Part shown: one piece after another, positions 20,383 through 34,236 of the stretch
Layout of the letters: every line of letters begins with the position of its first letter
Numbering within the stretch: position 1 is the stretch's first letter
Origin: Bicyclus anynana
Lineage: Eukaryota > Arthropoda > Insecta > Lepidoptera > Nymphalidae
Length of the DNA: 64,000 bases
Assembly (NCBI RefSeq): GCF_947172395.1
Contig: NC_069090.1
Location: forward strand, 14,900,962-14,964,961
Direction: 5' to 3'
Position numbers and translations under genes: made by a program
The notes under the pieces: generated by a model
Database searches by the model: none
Seen by the model: only the letters and a program-made list of their open reading frames with translations
What the model was told of the DNA's origin: nothing

Positions 20383-23300
20383 AAACATTATTTATACAAA
20401 TATGATATTTAATATATAAAGTAACTTAGAGAAACACTGACAAAGTTACAAGCATTTTTATTATTAGAAAATGACAACTAATAACAACAACAAAAAACCT
20501 GTTAACCTAATTTGCGGGGAAGAACATAAAAAATTGATTACTAAAAATTTTAATTAAATATTAACTTGAATTGCCTATTTATCATATCATCTGTAATTTT
20601 CCTCATTAATTACCATGTTGTACATAAATAATTAACCGCAAATTGTACAACAGTAGAACTTAAGACTTCTGCTTATGACTCAACGGTGGAAATGACCATG
20701 TAAACAAGTACTTCGTAAGAATTCTAGTTCCAGTAACTAATTTTATCTATGGTATTGACGCGTGCGATCACTACGTAGATATCCTTTAAAATAATGTAAA
20801 GGAATGTTTTTGTGAGGAAAATCCTTATCGTTAGATTAATCATTTATTAGCTACTATAAAACTAGCGACTTCTAGCTCAATTGTATATGCATTGCGACAC
20901 AAATGAGAGTATCTAGGCTTGATTCGTAATTTATTATTATTATTTCTTACGCAGATCGATCTTCTTTATATACCTATCTATTACGTACCTCCTTATATTA
21001 TCTAAGCTACTCTCACCGTAAAAACATAAAATTCCGATTTGATAAGAACCAGTTAGAGGTATAAGTTGAATAAACACTTTTAAATCTTAGACTGCTTCGT
21101 CACTCATAATTAGATATCAGCTATCTCGTTGAATAAAAAAAGCAATTACTTTTTTAATATATTTTGATCCTCCTAAGACTGAGTATCTTTATTTGTTTAA
21201 TTATATCTGCAAGTATTTTTTGTAGGTATAATATTAAAGAAGTTTTAAATCATTAGACATATTTATATTATCCTTACTGCAAAAGTATATAATCACGATT
21301 AAAGCGTTTGTTTAGGTTTGTATGCTTAAAGCGGTAATCATCAATTACAATGCAATAAAAATACAACTTTAAATGCCAATTTAAAAAAGATACCTGGAAA
21401 ATTATAAGCTTTTTTATAAATTTCGTTCAACGCTTGAAATGGTTAAATTTTTCACTTTTGAATTTAGAAATGCTTTCGACACTGTGTTAAAATTTATAAT
21501 TATAATAAATTCTAATATTGGCTCATCTGTTTTACACTAACAAATTGAAAATATTTAAAAAGAGTAAAGAAGTTATTTAATAATAGAAAACAGTAATATT
21601 ATTGATGAAACTCATATAAACGATAAACCAGATAATTAAATTACAAATGTAGTCATTTTCCATTTATTTGTTTACGATTACAAGTTCATTTACTTGAAAC
21701 CTTACTTGGAAACGTTCCATAAAATGTAAATGGCATTAATTAGGCTACCACCGAATGGCAGTAAAAGTAATGCGGTTAAAAATATATCTATAATTAAAAC
21801 TACTAAAAGGTTGACTGTTCTTATTATCTTGCCGTAGTCTTGTTATTTTGAAAATTTATTAAAAATAATTCTCAATGCTATAACTAAATTCAAAATTGAA
21901 TAGTTAAACGGATGTATGTTAAAGTCTACTACACTTACGATAGACGACTAATCTTCATTATTATTAATCAGGCAAAGAATAATGGAGGCTATTGTATTGA
22001 TAATTGGCACATTATACGGTACGGGTTTGGTTTAATGTTTTTGCTGCTATTATAATAAATTCGTGTAAGGGTTATTGACTGAATAAATATATAGTATTTA
22101 ACCAAAATTGGATTCTTTGTAAAGTTACATAATTGTGTATTACGAAAATGATTACAGACTACTTCAACAACTTGTAATAAATTTAAACTATATTTTTATA
22201 AAATAATATACAGTTTTTAAAAATAACTACTTTTGTCAAAATCGTAATTTTATACTAAAATTACATCACAATTTTAATTGCACGCTTAGTTGCGACAATG
22301 TCATATAGAATCAGGGCCAAGGGCTGATTACGAACGACTTTTGACTTCGTAACATATTTATCTTTAAAAGTTACTCATGATTTATCTATGGTTGCCAAAA
22401 AATATTCTGCAAGGTCCATAAAAAGAGTACATACATGGCACAATGACAAAAATTAAAGGAAAGTTAATTCAACTTTTTTGAGCAAAAATCATACTTGTTC
22501 AACATGTTTCAACCGTTACACGAGACGTGATTACAAAAATGGTATTGTGAATTCTTATTTAGTTTATAGTACCTACTTCCTGTACTTTAAATCCTCCTAA
22601 ATCATACAGATGGTATAACGATTTAGATTTGACAGTTGAATCTCCTATTTGATTGATCACTTTTAACACGTGTATTTAATGTTACATTGTAGTTAAATAA
22701 CACACACTAAAATAATTTAAATCCTGTCTATTCCTGTGCCACGAATATACATAGCTAATAGTTTACTTTACTTTGAAAATGTTGGCACTGTTTTTGCACA
22801 GAAATATGAGACGTATTATGCTACTTAAGATTGCGGAAAAATTTCGAAATTATTTTTCTGTTCTTACTTATTACAATCTGGCTAGGACCCAAAACAAAAT
22901 CTGATCTCCACGATACCGTTCCAACTTTTAAATTAATCTAACTGTTTATATCCGCTTACAAGATTTCTTCATCTGTCTCTTAAATCTTTATTTTTATTTT
23001 ATTTTTGAATTCGGCTCATGCAAGTATTTCTCTGATCTTCATTAGGTACAAAAAGTTTTCTTCTAATAAAAGTAGCTTTAGACTATATTTCATTGTAAAT
23101 ATTTATTTAACTGGCAGTTTTATATCAAAATTTGGAACATTGTCATTAGTATATTTTTTTACATTCGCTCTTCACATGGGCTGTCGTTATGCGATGACTG
23201 TGCGAGCAAAGCCGTGGGCCGGAGCTGGTTTTTTGTAATGGGTCATTACATTAGTGCGAAATTGGTCTCGACGGTGTCTCTGACCGTCCTTTTGTATTTA

Positions 23301-24172
23301 ACGATGTCTAAACATTTGGAGGTCTCTTTAAATGGTGCTTCAAAGGCTACATTGCTAACGTTTGTGGTGTCCGAGGCCGTATTATGTGGTACTTCTGGTG
23401 GCTTTGAATTTGTTTTTAGCGTTTCCGTTATCTATTTAATTACTGTGATTTCTCACTCGTGATGTATTTAAACAGTTGCGTTAATGGGCTGTTACAATCT
23501 CTCTGATGGAACGTAAGTATGAAAAATTTAGAAATTGTTTATAATACAAGAACATTTGGCAGCATTAGTTAGTTATACAATTACAAAATGATTTACAAAA
23601 TTGGCTGGGCTCTTCTGTATTATTTTCTTTTAATATAAACAAGGTCATTCAGTCTTACCTACCATATACCTTAATCAATATGATGCTAAGGATTTCTTGG
23701 AATGATGATTAGAGTATTTTTCTATTTATTATATGCATATATTTTTATATTCAATAAATAAATAATATCCTTACGTCAGTTAAATGACGCATGAGCATAG
23801 CAATAACGGAAGATCTCATTAAAAAAGTTGTGAGTTACCCCTTAATTAAAAATAACAATGCAAAGATCAAGGCCCACGATAAAAGTTTCAATTCATCGTT
23901 GAAGCACAGAAATGGTGACTCTACCTTGTTCCTGGCCGCAAGCCCATCCGTTGCTATCACATTGATCAGCAGAACAATGCTGTTGCTGCGTTGACGCATG
24001 CATTATTGATTGATGCGGTTATTGTGACGCATGCGTTAATTACTTTTACCTGATTACACTTTAAAGATATTTTTTGGCTTCATGATTATCATGACTGTTT
24101 TTGACGACAGTTAAATTTAAAAATCCGTTTGATGCTAGCATACGATATTTATGATGCGGATCAGTAAACGCC
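20383..24172. other. Intron, no gene recognised
   Basis: AT-rich throughout, apart from a GC-richer block at 23165-23465 discussed in findings. Confidence 0.5.
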
Positions 24173-24262
24173 TTAAGGGCCAGGCCTATACCTTTTTATA
24201 GGAGAGGGGATATGGAGCTTAGACCACACCACGCTGCTGCAATGCGGGTTAAGGATATAGAA
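24173..24262 (+). repeat. Repeat family C fragment
   Basis: GGGCCAGGCC...GGATATGGAGCTTAGACCACACCACGCTGCTGCAATGCGGG. See 7490-7575. Confidence 0.55.
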
Positions 24263-24762
24263 GGTGACGGTAATGAGATTTTTACTAAAAATTAAATTTT
24301 TAACTGAAATTCATAATGTTTAAATTTTAATAAGGTTGAAAATTAAACCAAGTTCAGTAATGTAATAGCAATCTAAGCATAACCATACCGCAATATTGCA
24401 CCATTCCATACTGTAGTAGAACAATTTTGGAATAAACCAAAAATAAATTATTGTAAAGGTGAAGGCCATAGAAAGGAAGGAAAGGGTTAAATGCTATCAA
24501 GGAAGCAATATCCTCTCAACGCAGTCGTTAATTATTCACAATTAATTTGACGAGTTCCGGCAAAATACTACGTATTTCCTTAAACCTAATTAGGGATTGC
24601 ATCAAGTTGTCAACATTACAAGCAGAATTGGTTGACGTAAATAATTAATTTACATCAATCACATCAATTTGTAGGTTGGGATTAAATGTCGCTTGCATTC
24701 ATGTAGTTATTCATGTCATGATTTTTATAAAAAAGTAGTCTTTGTTCTCTATATTTTTATTC

Positions 24763-25075
24763 TGTGGATAAAATCTGTAGTCTGTGAAACGAAAATGACA
24801 GGTCCGATGTGATTGGCTGTTACAAAAGGCGCCATTTATTGTAAGACCAATAGGAACGTTTGGCGGCAAAACGAGGAACTGGAGGGGTTGGTGGCGTGAG
24901 CAGTGTAGGAAGGGAGAAAAAAGATGATTATTCGGGGAAGTGTGATGAAGAGAGGTGGTTTTGGCGAAATAGTGTAATAGTAGAGATATTATTATTTAAT
25001 TTGTAAATTTGTAATGTAATTGAAAAAGGTGGAATAAAGTGTTGTAAGAACTAGCGAAGTATAATTTTCATCACA
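24763..25075 (+). mobile_element. Probable solo LTR of an LTR retrotransposon
   Basis: 313 bases beginning TGTGGATAAAA and ending CATCACA (TG...CA), flanked by a 4-bp direct repeat ATTC (24759-24762 and 25076-25079). Inside are two CCAAT-type boxes (one inverted), a GGCGCCATTT block and AATAAA at 25033, consistent with U3-R-U5. No internal retroviral-type genes lie nearby, so it would be a recombination remnant. It could instead be some other GC-richer repeat, since the TSD is short. Confidence 0.5.
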
Positions 25076-25189
25076 ATTCAGTACTTAACTTACTTAAACA
25101 GATATGATACCTGTAGTATCTGAATCCACAAGACGACACAGAAACGAAATCAATTTTATCAATAATGCAATTGTTTTTGTTATTATTTT

Positions 25190-25372
25190 AAAAGTGAATC
25201 TGTTACTCCTTTATCTCGCAACTACTGAACCGATATATCTGACATTTGGAATGCAACAGATATAGATTATAATGGAAAAACACATAGGCTATATTACTTA
25301 CATGTCGCTAAATAATTCATCTTTCCGCAGTGTTAGTGAAAGAAAACTTCATGCGAACGAAGTCCCGGGTCT
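25190..25372 (+). mobile_element. Diverged Helitron-B copy
   Basis: CTCGCAACTACTGAACCGAT..ATAGGCTATATTA..CATGCGAACGAAGTCCCGGGTC follows the Helitron-B layout. The CTAG end is lost. Confidence 0.45.
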
Positions 25373-27206
25373 ATTTAATGGTATTTAGTATGGTTAATAT
25401 TAATAAATCTTGTGTTAACAAGATATTACATTATCTTATTTGATACTGAAAATATCGTCAGTTTTAAATAAACACAGTTTGACTGAACTTGATGTACCTA
25501 CTGATGTTTTGTCATCGTTTTTTACAAGCAAACTATTTCGAATACAAATCATCTTTGTCCTAACCAGCGACCTTCCACGGTGACCGATGATGAATAATGT
25601 AACTCTATAACAATGATTGGATCTGTTTAAAAATACACTTCCCACAGACCACTTATTTTGTGCTATTCATAGAAAAATACCTATAGACTATTGTAGTTAA
25701 ATCACCACAAGATCACTTTATAGGATTAGACATAAGATATTTGTATATATATAATTAAAATACTTGGTATAACCAATCGACTTATAAGAATAGTTATCTA
25801 AATCTATTGTCCAAATATAAAGTTATCTACACAAATACCAATGTGAGTATAAAAAAACAATATACTTAATAGTTTGTTCCATATATTCCATACTTAATAG
25901 TTTGTTCCATATATTCCATTTATTCATACAAACTCTTCAATGTAAAATCTATGCCGAATCAAGCTATATTACACGCAATATTACAAAAAAAAAGAGGCAC
26001 AAAGTTACCTATTTGTATTTATGTAGAACAAACCATGGCATATGATAAATGATGATGTAATCCACTATAATATTGATAACAATACATAAGTAATTGCCTT
26101 CCGTCATTCAAAGAATCAACTTAATTTGTAAGATGAGGAAAAATAATAATTAAGCATGTTCTATTACGATTAAATTGATGTGGATGACGCTTAAATCGTC
26201 ATATATCTACGTCGGAATTTAATTTGCTTACAAATATACTCGGATAAATAACAATATGCATATACCGTAATCAAATAAATTGAGGCAAGGTTTTTTAAGT
26301 TTTAGATATTTCTCTTCTCAGACATTACCAATTTTCAAATGCCTTTTCTCATCGCTATTCAGTGAACCTAAACAATTATGTTAAACGAAAGGAAAATTCC
26401 GCAATAAATTTTGTTTTCGAAGTAATTTTATAAAAAAGCCCATCTGTTATTTATCTTTAAAGACAATAAACTCGTAATAATTTTGTTTTCTAATTTCTGT
26501 CACAATATTTGATAAAAAAAGCCAATGTCTTTTATGTATATCTATAAATATATATAGATAATAATTGAAGTCTTCATGCCTACATCGTCTTCGCGCCTAA
26601 ATGTATAAATTATTTTGTTTCCACTAACCACGAAATCCTACATGACTTTTGTGAATGGATTCTCCTCAATGCGACTATAAAGTAAACAAGGCAGTGTGAC
26701 GTCATACGTACAATACGTCAGTTGTACGCTCTTCTTGTTAAAAAACAACAGGACGTTTTGTCCCCATTCATAATAATTAGTAATATTAATTGTTACGAGT
26801 CCATTCATAAGTCGATAGTACGAGGGAAATACCTAGGTAATTGTTTTTAATGTTTGCAATAACCACGTAGGCACTCGGGTATTGGAGGTGTCACGTAAAA
26901 AGGAGGCTGAGGAATGACGATCCGCCTAAACTTACATGTAACGTATGGCTACGTTAAGAGTGGTTTTACCATCTGTTGGACTATTAACTCAACCGCTATG
27001 AGTAAATGAAAGTCACCGAATTAGTTTGATGGTTACGCTGTGGAATTTTGTAATTGCCTCGATTGACTTTATCCTTTGACAGATACTAAGCTAGATACCC
27101 AATAACGCCAACAAAATCGTGTTGTTAGGATTCGTTCGTTATTCGTAGAAGATTATAAATAAATATATTTTTCATTGTATAGACGACATTTTCGGAAAAA
27201 TATTTC
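25373..27206. other. Intron, no gene recognised
   Basis: Only a 28-bp tandem duplication at 25862-25917 and chance frames. Confidence 0.5.
25862..25917. repeat. 28-bp perfect tandem duplication
   Basis: Two identical units, 25862-25889 and 25890-25917, beginning ATACTTAATAGTTTG. Confidence 0.9.
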
Positions 27207-27396
27207 TATACTAATATTATAAAGCTGATGAGTTTGTTTGATTGAACGCGCTAATTTTAGGAACTACTGGTCCGATTTTAAAAATTCTTTCAGTGTTAGA
27301 TAGTCCATTTATCAAAGAAAGCTATAGGCTATATATTATCCCCATATTCTTACGGGAACGGGAACCACGAGGGTGAAACCGCGCGGCGTCAGCTAG
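27207..27396 (+). mobile_element. Helitron-A copy, full length
   Basis: TATACTAATATTATAAAG to GGGTGAAACCGCGCGGCGTC then AGCTAG. Opposite orientation to the 2.5-kb copy. Confidence 0.7.
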
Positions 27397-29729
27397 TATT
27401 CAATAAACTGAAAGTGGACTGATCCTTGTGCAAAAAGCGATTTTATCAGTTAGTCTCTTGTCAGTTAAGGATAAGTATCATGACTCAGTATGACGACAAA
27501 CATACCGGCATACCGATCCACTGTGTTTTATTTGCTTGATTAAGATCGCCTCGCTACACCATAGAATTTTATTCATCTTCCTTATAGTTATACAATTAAA
27601 TTATGAGAACGTAAAAATTCTTTCAACTTTAAACTTGTCGGATTAATTATTTTAAATGTTTTATATTGCCAATTATTTTGTTTTTAGTGCTATCTTGTTG
27701 TACATTTTTATTCATGATTCTTTACAAATTATTAAAAAGATGGCTTTTTTACCCATAAACTAATCAAGAAAAATGTTCAATATTTTTGATAGCGGGTATT
27801 TTTTTCTTCAGTTTCAAATGCTTTTAAAAAGGGCTATAAAATTCTTTAGTAACTTATTTTATTTATGCTTTGTTTATTTAATTGTGTAATGTTTTGGTTT
27901 GAGTAGTTCAAATTACTGTTAGAACTGTACTACAAGTATATCAAAAGATTTTTTGCTGTAATACGTACTGTCTGTCTTCCGCAAGTTATCTAATTCTTAG
28001 CATCATTGACGTGTATATTTTTTTACTGTTATAATTTGTCGATTTCATTGATACTTCTTATACTAAAAATAGAATATTTTTGTTATAGACACGCTACAAA
28101 AAGCTGTTATTGGCTTACGATTGTAATTTCGAGACTTCAGACTTTAGGTTTCATTCCATTGGATATACTTTGTGTGAGGGTGTTCTTTTTAGAAGGGTAA
28201 GGTTTTTCCATGCGGAAGAAGTCGCGGGATCTGTTAAACGTCATATCCTGTATGTTTAAAAATATCACCAATCAGTAGGTAATTCGAACAGTATTAGTAA
28301 GAAATGTTTGTAAAACATTCGCACCGATCGCGACAACTCTATCACGGTATGCCGCGTGTCACAATGGCTATTGTTAAGGGAGGAGCTATTGTTTAGGCAT
28401 GCGCAATCAAGCATGCCCATGCGTTCGTACAAAACCTTTGGTTTTGTTATCAAAACCACTGAATTGTTTATGTTTCTCTAGTACATAACTCTAATATAGA
28501 TCACAAGTGTTTTCAAAAAACCCCAAAAAGATTTGTTTACATGTAAACCTACTTAAAGCCTCACTAGAACTGCAGTAAAGTTCAATATTAGACCGGGTGT
28601 CCATATTTGGCTGGGCAGGGAGAAGAGAAATGTTAACATGTCCTAAATGAACTTCTTAACGCTAAACCCTGGTCACAAGTCCAAGGTTCTGCTTGGTGTT
28701 TTACTCTATGACTCAATGGACCTGGTATCCGCACCGTAAATCCATGAAATGCTAAGGTATTCATCTATTGACTGCTCACAGAGATTCCTAATAGCTTATT
28801 CTGGAGGTAATTTATTTGTTACTAGAGAAATTTTTCCATAAATTACCTAAATTTAAACCTAATTAATTAAATATTATCATAATAATGGTTAAAATTTCAG
28901 GCTAAGTTTTCAGAATTATCTACTACTTACTAGTATCATAAATTTTTAAGCTAATCCCTCCCTCAAACAAAATGATCTCAGTCTACAACTACCAGGGTAT
29001 CATAAAATTGGGTCACTATAGTCTAGTGTATGTACACACCTGCTGTCAAGTTTTCAGGTTAAGGTTAATGCATCTAAGCTGCCACATACATATGGATAGG
29101 GTTACCCTTTATCTATTATGCATTTATTCGAATAAAGGAGTATTTTGAGAGCATATTCATATTGGTTGTACTTTATAAATATTGTCAAGGACTATTTGAA
29201 GAATAACTTCGGAAATATAATGTGCATTAAATGAGTATACTTAATTATGAAATCAAGAGACAAAAATAGACTCGGCTAAGAGATTTGGTGATACATACTC
29301 TTTTGGAGTGTGTTACAACAAATCTCTTAAGGTTTTATTATAATGTTGTTCTGTGATGGTTTTCATCATTACCTCAGGAGGACTTTGCTTGTTCTGTCAA
29401 CTATTTCCAACTATAAAAATAACGAAAGTTGTTCGATGCCAGAACACATTTATACCGCATACAATATAAATCGCAGTCATAATAATTTAAATGGCGAATT
29501 GTATAATTTATTGCAACTATTAAATAAATTGGCTAGTATAATGAGTCTTCCGTGAGCTTACTTTAATAATATTAATGTAAGCATTATTAATAGTGTAGAG
29601 AATTATTTACATGATTAATAATGTTTTTTAATACTTTTTTCATATTTTTTTTACCATACTTATATATGTCAATTGTAATGACATTGTAAGTATATAAAGT
29701 TTATAATAAATTCATCAAGATTTTAATTA
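27397..29729. other. Intron, no gene recognised
   Basis: No repeat or coding signal I can support. A short Helitron-B-like bit is at 28203-28235. Confidence 0.5.
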
Positions 29730-29796
29730 TCGTCATCATCATCATTAACAACACATATTCGGCTTACTGTTGAGCACGAGTCTCCTCTCAGAAATG
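29730..29796 (-). mobile_element. SINE-B tail fragment
   Basis: (ATC)n then AACACATATTCGGCTTACTG and GAGCACGAGTCTCCTCTCAG. Confidence 0.6.
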
Positions 29797-30546
29797 GATA
29801 AGATTTGGTTAAGTGGCTTAAATGTATACAATTTTTTTTCAAATTGTGAAAACTTAAAACTGCCTGACCATTTTAACTATTTTCCCATAATATATTAAGG
29901 GAAATTATTATTGTTTTTTTTTAACAATAGTGGCAACCCTAAAAGTAGGGAATGCTTTCATGCATTCGCCGCTTCACGCTCCGATTGTAAAACCTTTTTA
30001 CTAAGTACCTACTTACAGCTTGTTCTTTGTTCTCGTAATAGTCCGAAACCAATATAACCACAGACATCACTTTCCTGGAACGAAGACATAAATAACATTT
30101 TTTTTTTATGACACCGTAAAATTATTTTCATAATGGGTTCAGACGTTTTGCTGGACGACTTTTCAAAAAGACTATTTTTAAAGAAATGTTGAGTTTTACT
30201 TTATATATTTCCTTATTTCGTTTCCATGAAAAGGAAGCATTGAAATGATGATCACACTTTTGATGTGCTATCAAAGTAGGTAGGTATAAAGACAGAATGC
30301 CAGAAAAAAAAAATATTAATTAAAGAATCGCACGTGTTATCAATAGTAAATGTCCAATTAAATATGTGATAAGATTGCTCAGCTTCGAATTGTGAAAAGT
30401 CTAATAAAGTTCTAATCTCCGATAAAACTTAATAAGACCTATTCCTAACTATCAGTCTTGCAACTAATCTTTGTCTCTTGTGTACTTCTGCATATATTCT
30501 ACAAAGTTGGTTCACAGTTAGTGAAAATCTCACAATTATTCACTCA
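29797..30546. other. Intron, no feature recognised
   Basis: Nothing supportable. Confidence 0.5.
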
Positions 30547-30733
30547 CTAGCTGACGCCGCGTGGTTTCACCCGCGTGATTCCCGTTTCCGTAAAAATACG
30601 TGGATAATATATAGCCTTCCTCGATAAATGGGCTATCTATAACTGAAAGAATTTTTGAAATCGGACCAGTAGTTCCTGAGATTAGCGCGTTCAAACAAAC
30701 AAACAAACTCTTCAGATTTATAAAATTAGTATT
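30547..30733 (-). mobile_element. Helitron-A copy, full length
   Basis: CTAGCTGACGCCGCGTGG to AAAATTAGTATTA. Confidence 0.7.
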
Positions 30734-31190
30734 AATTTCTGGAAGACTTTTAACCGTAGAATAGTTGAAAAGGGTAAACGATCTAATTGAAATCTAGCTC
30801 AAGCTTATTCAATCGCCAAAGACGTAACATTTGCAAAAAGAAAAAAAAAGTTAGAACGTCCTTTGATATACTCTTAATAAATGACTACGTCTCTCAATGT
30901 GACGAACTCCAATCCTTTATCTCAGGAATATAAAATACAGCGAGCTTCGACCCATTTCCCTATAATCCGATTTAACAGGAGCCGACGTAGCACGACCCAC
31001 TTTCTACGATCTACATTGCATTACGGAAAAACAAAGCCATTATAATTTCCGAGAAATAAAATTCGCTGAAGATTTTTCTAGGCTAGAAATCTTCATGTGT
31101 CATATCTTTATAACACTTAACCCTCATAGGGAATAGGTAACGAATAAAATCCGATTATTATACTAACATACTATCCGATTATTATTTGAC

Positions 31191-31385
31191 GGCTTCCGTG
31201 GCGCAGTGGTATGCGCGGTGGATTTACAAAACGGAGGTCCTGGGTTCGATCCCCGGCTGGGCAGATTGAGATTTTCTTAATTAGTCCAGGTCTGGCTGGT
31301 GGGAGGCTTCGGCCGTGGCTAGTTACCACCCTACCGGCAAAGACGTACCGCCAAGGGCTAACTTGTAAAGAATAAAAAAAAAAAA
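31191..31385 (+). mobile_element. SINE-A copy with internal deletion
   Basis: Intact tRNA-like head (GCGCAGTGGTATGCGCGG, GGGTTCGATCCCCGG). It then jumps from CGTACCGCCAAG to GGCTAACTTG, losing about 120 bases. Confidence 0.8.
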
Positions 31386-32158
31386 CTCTTTGGATGGAAC
31401 AAGATTTTAAATGGAAAACTATTGTTTACAACAATGACGACCAATAACGGTGGAACCAAAAATATCACTTCCTTTTCGATGCAATGGGACAAAAGAGAAA
31501 GCAATATTTCGTTTATTCGTTTATACCGCTTTTAGTCAAGAATATGTTTTTTATCTTTAAGATAAAAGCTCGTGGCACGCATCTTAAAGCTATACTGAAG
31601 CATAAGTGTAAAGCCTCATCATAAACCTACCTGTAATTCTGCCGGCAACTTTACCTTTCATACCAAAAAAATACACAGAACAGAAAACGCTTAAGCTAGG
31701 AATAACGCTATACTTATAAGAATGTTTTTGACACTTTGCGAGAGCTCTGTCACAAAAAGTTCCACTCAAAATTCCACTGCAAAAGTGTTAATACTAGTCA
31801 ATGTCAGGGTTTTTCAAGTGTTCCATCAATTATATTTCAGAGTGGGTGACGGGCTTTTAGTAAACGTAAACTATTATCAATTCGTTTACATTACCAATCA
31901 TACTATCTTTAAGATATCTTAAAGTACAGCGATAATATACAAATTATTATTAGATGTGACGTCATAAATTATAGAGATAGGACAAGATTTAGATGATGAT
32001 CTACTTGACACTTAACGAAAGTTATCTTAGAAAGAATCGGAATAGGTATGGCACAGTGATATCGCACGCAAGTAGGTACGATCAGAACCTAGCATTAATA
32101 TCAATAGATTAGATTATGCAGTAAAAGAATTCTTTTTTTACACTAGTTAGAAGTTAGT
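31386..32158. other. Intron, no gene recognised
   Basis: Chance frames only. Confidence 0.5.
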
Positions 32159-32200
32159 TATACAAAACCATAATCAGCCCAGCCAGGGATCGAACCCTCT
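32159..32200 (-). mobile_element. SINE-A B-box fragment
   Basis: AATCAGCCCAGCCAGGGATC is the inverted SINE-A B-box region. Confidence 0.5.
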
Positions 32201-32231
32201 TTTTTTATGTACCTACCTCCCTCCTTTTTTT

Positions 32232-32299
32232 ACCGCATGAGAATTCGATTATTAACTTGCGTAAACAAACGCAAGTTAATAATCGAATTCTCATGCGGT
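32232..32299. repeat. Perfect 31-bp palindrome, 6-nt loop
   Basis: Arms 32232-32262 and 32269-32299 are exact inverses (ACCGCATGAGAATTCGATTA...), loop AAACAA. No repeat family is recognised in the arms. Confidence 0.92.
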
Positions 32300-33975
32300 T
32301 TTTCACAAGATTTTCTTTTTCAAACCTTTGCTCCATAACGGAAAAGCTACCCGATAAAATATTAAATTTATCAGGAAATCGCGTACGTTGCGCATAATAA
32401 CTTTAGAACAATTATAATCTGGAGGAAATGACACAGTCGATTTTTGTTGTTCAAAGTGCCAAATCTTTTAAATATCCCCAATACTTTTTTTACTCTCCAA
32501 TTCATTGGAAAATCGGTGTTAGGGGTGGATACAACAATAGCCTAATTGGGATCGAATCTGAGCCCTCTCATTGGTGAGCCTTTTAAGCCAATATTTCCTC
32601 GGTAACACAGGTGATTCCGAAGTAATATAGTAGTTAATAATATATTTCGTCTTGTTTTCATTAAAATTTATAGCTCATTACCGCGAGACGGCAGTTAGCG
32701 AATGTCAAAAACCTTGAAAATATTTTAAAACAATGACATAATTAACGTCATGCTCTAGCGAAATGAGATTTTAAAGTTGCGTATTTTGTGAACTCAGGTC
32801 AGGTGAAGGTGACGTCAAACTTGTCACTAACTTTTGATATTTAATTTACTAACTTTCCAAAAAAAAAACAATTTTAATCCATACCTAAACAACACGGGCC
32901 TAAACGCCTTGTAACCTGAAAATGTAAAATCTATCTGTAATTAGCTTAAAACGTTTAAATAATATGTATTTTTTTTAATTTACAAAGTACGAAACTATTT
33001 GAGCTACTTTCACACACATTCATTGATTTGAATTATTATTAATTCCACTAACCCAATAGCCTATAATGATAAAGGACAATTAATTGTATTATTATGTATT
33101 GTGTGATAAAACGTTAATAAATAATTTGAGTAATATTGGCTCAGAATAGATTAACAATATAATCTGACAATATTGGAAAATTTATAATCCATAGGTACAT
33201 ACTTAAAGTAGGGGAGCCAAAGAGGGGATTTTTGCAGTTACTCGAGCGCGGCAGATATACATAAGGGAGTATACCTTGCACGTTGTTGAGTACCTCCACT
33301 TCAATGCGTATATTATAAATTGTAATTTGAGTATGTTACACTTTCATTCAACCACTATTCTATATTTAAAATGTCATTATCAGTGAGTAACATAGGCCAT
33401 ATTTTATATCCGTATTCCTACGAACTATGCGGGTAAAACCATGGCGCGTCCGCTAGACGTTAAAGATGTCTCATAGTTATAAAAGAATAGATTTTATCTC
33501 GAACCAATCGAATCTAATAAATATCCATTGTCTTCTGATTCTCATGTAAAAATAAATTGATTGAGATTATGTAATCTCATACATGCAATAATGTAATGTT
33601 TATGAAATAACATTCTATGTGTAATATGAACATAATCATAATGGAATGGAAAGAGTTTATCACGAAAACTAATGGAAATTTAAGAGATGTACGATAGATT
33701 ATAAATATGATAGTAGATAGAATTTAATTAAAGGTGACCGCATAGTTATTAGTTATAGACAAGAAGTAATATTAATTTCAATTTGATAATGCAAATTTTT
33801 ACTTTACTTTTCATATAGATATATGAGAAAAGTAAAGCAAAACTTTAATACAAATTCGGTAGAGTTTATTATTTAAGCATATCTAAATGATCCAAAATTC
33901 AAATCCGAGATGTCCAGCGAGACTACTGTTTTCAATTCTGTTAAGATCAAAATGAAGTTGTAGAAATTCTAAAAG
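32300..33975. other. Intron, mostly unremarkable
   Basis: 33380-33457 is a decayed Helitron-A end (GGGTAAAACCATGGCGCGTC then CGCTAG). 32525-32610 has a tRNA-like inverted B-box (GGGATCGAATC) of an unidentified SINE. Confidence 0.4.
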
Positions 33976-34236
33976 TGTTGGATAGAAGCAGGCGTTACTT
34001 TGGGGAAGTTCATCATGAATATATAATAATTTATTTATTTTGCTATCATCCGCGAAAAGCCGACGAACCCATGCGACAACGTCACCCAGGTCCGACAAAA
34101 TACTCTCTACGTACGTTTCACCCCGAAACCGGAGCAGTAGTAACTACGTAGAGAGTATTTTGTCGGACCTGGGTGACGTTGTCGCATGGGTTCGTCGGTT
34201 TTTCGCGGATGATAGCAAAATAAATAAATTATTATA
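33976..34236. repeat. 92-bp foldback of family F
   Basis: Arms 34022-34113 and 34145-34236 pair over 92 bp with one mismatch, loop 31. The family flank (GTTACTTTGGGGAAGTTCATCATG) precedes the left arm from 33976, opposite in orientation to the 1.2-kb copy. Confidence 0.9.

Noticed and set aside
23005..23462. Two overlapping plus-strand frames
   Set aside because: Hydrophobic, motif-free translations. The minus-strand reading is the more coding-like and is reported instead.
29343..29555. 70-codon plus-strand frame
   Set aside because: No homology recognised, AT-rich codons, isolated in the intron of a gene on the other strand.
31191..31262. tRNA gene-like A and B boxes
   Set aside because: This is the tRNA-derived head of SINE-A, repeated many times with a SINE body attached.
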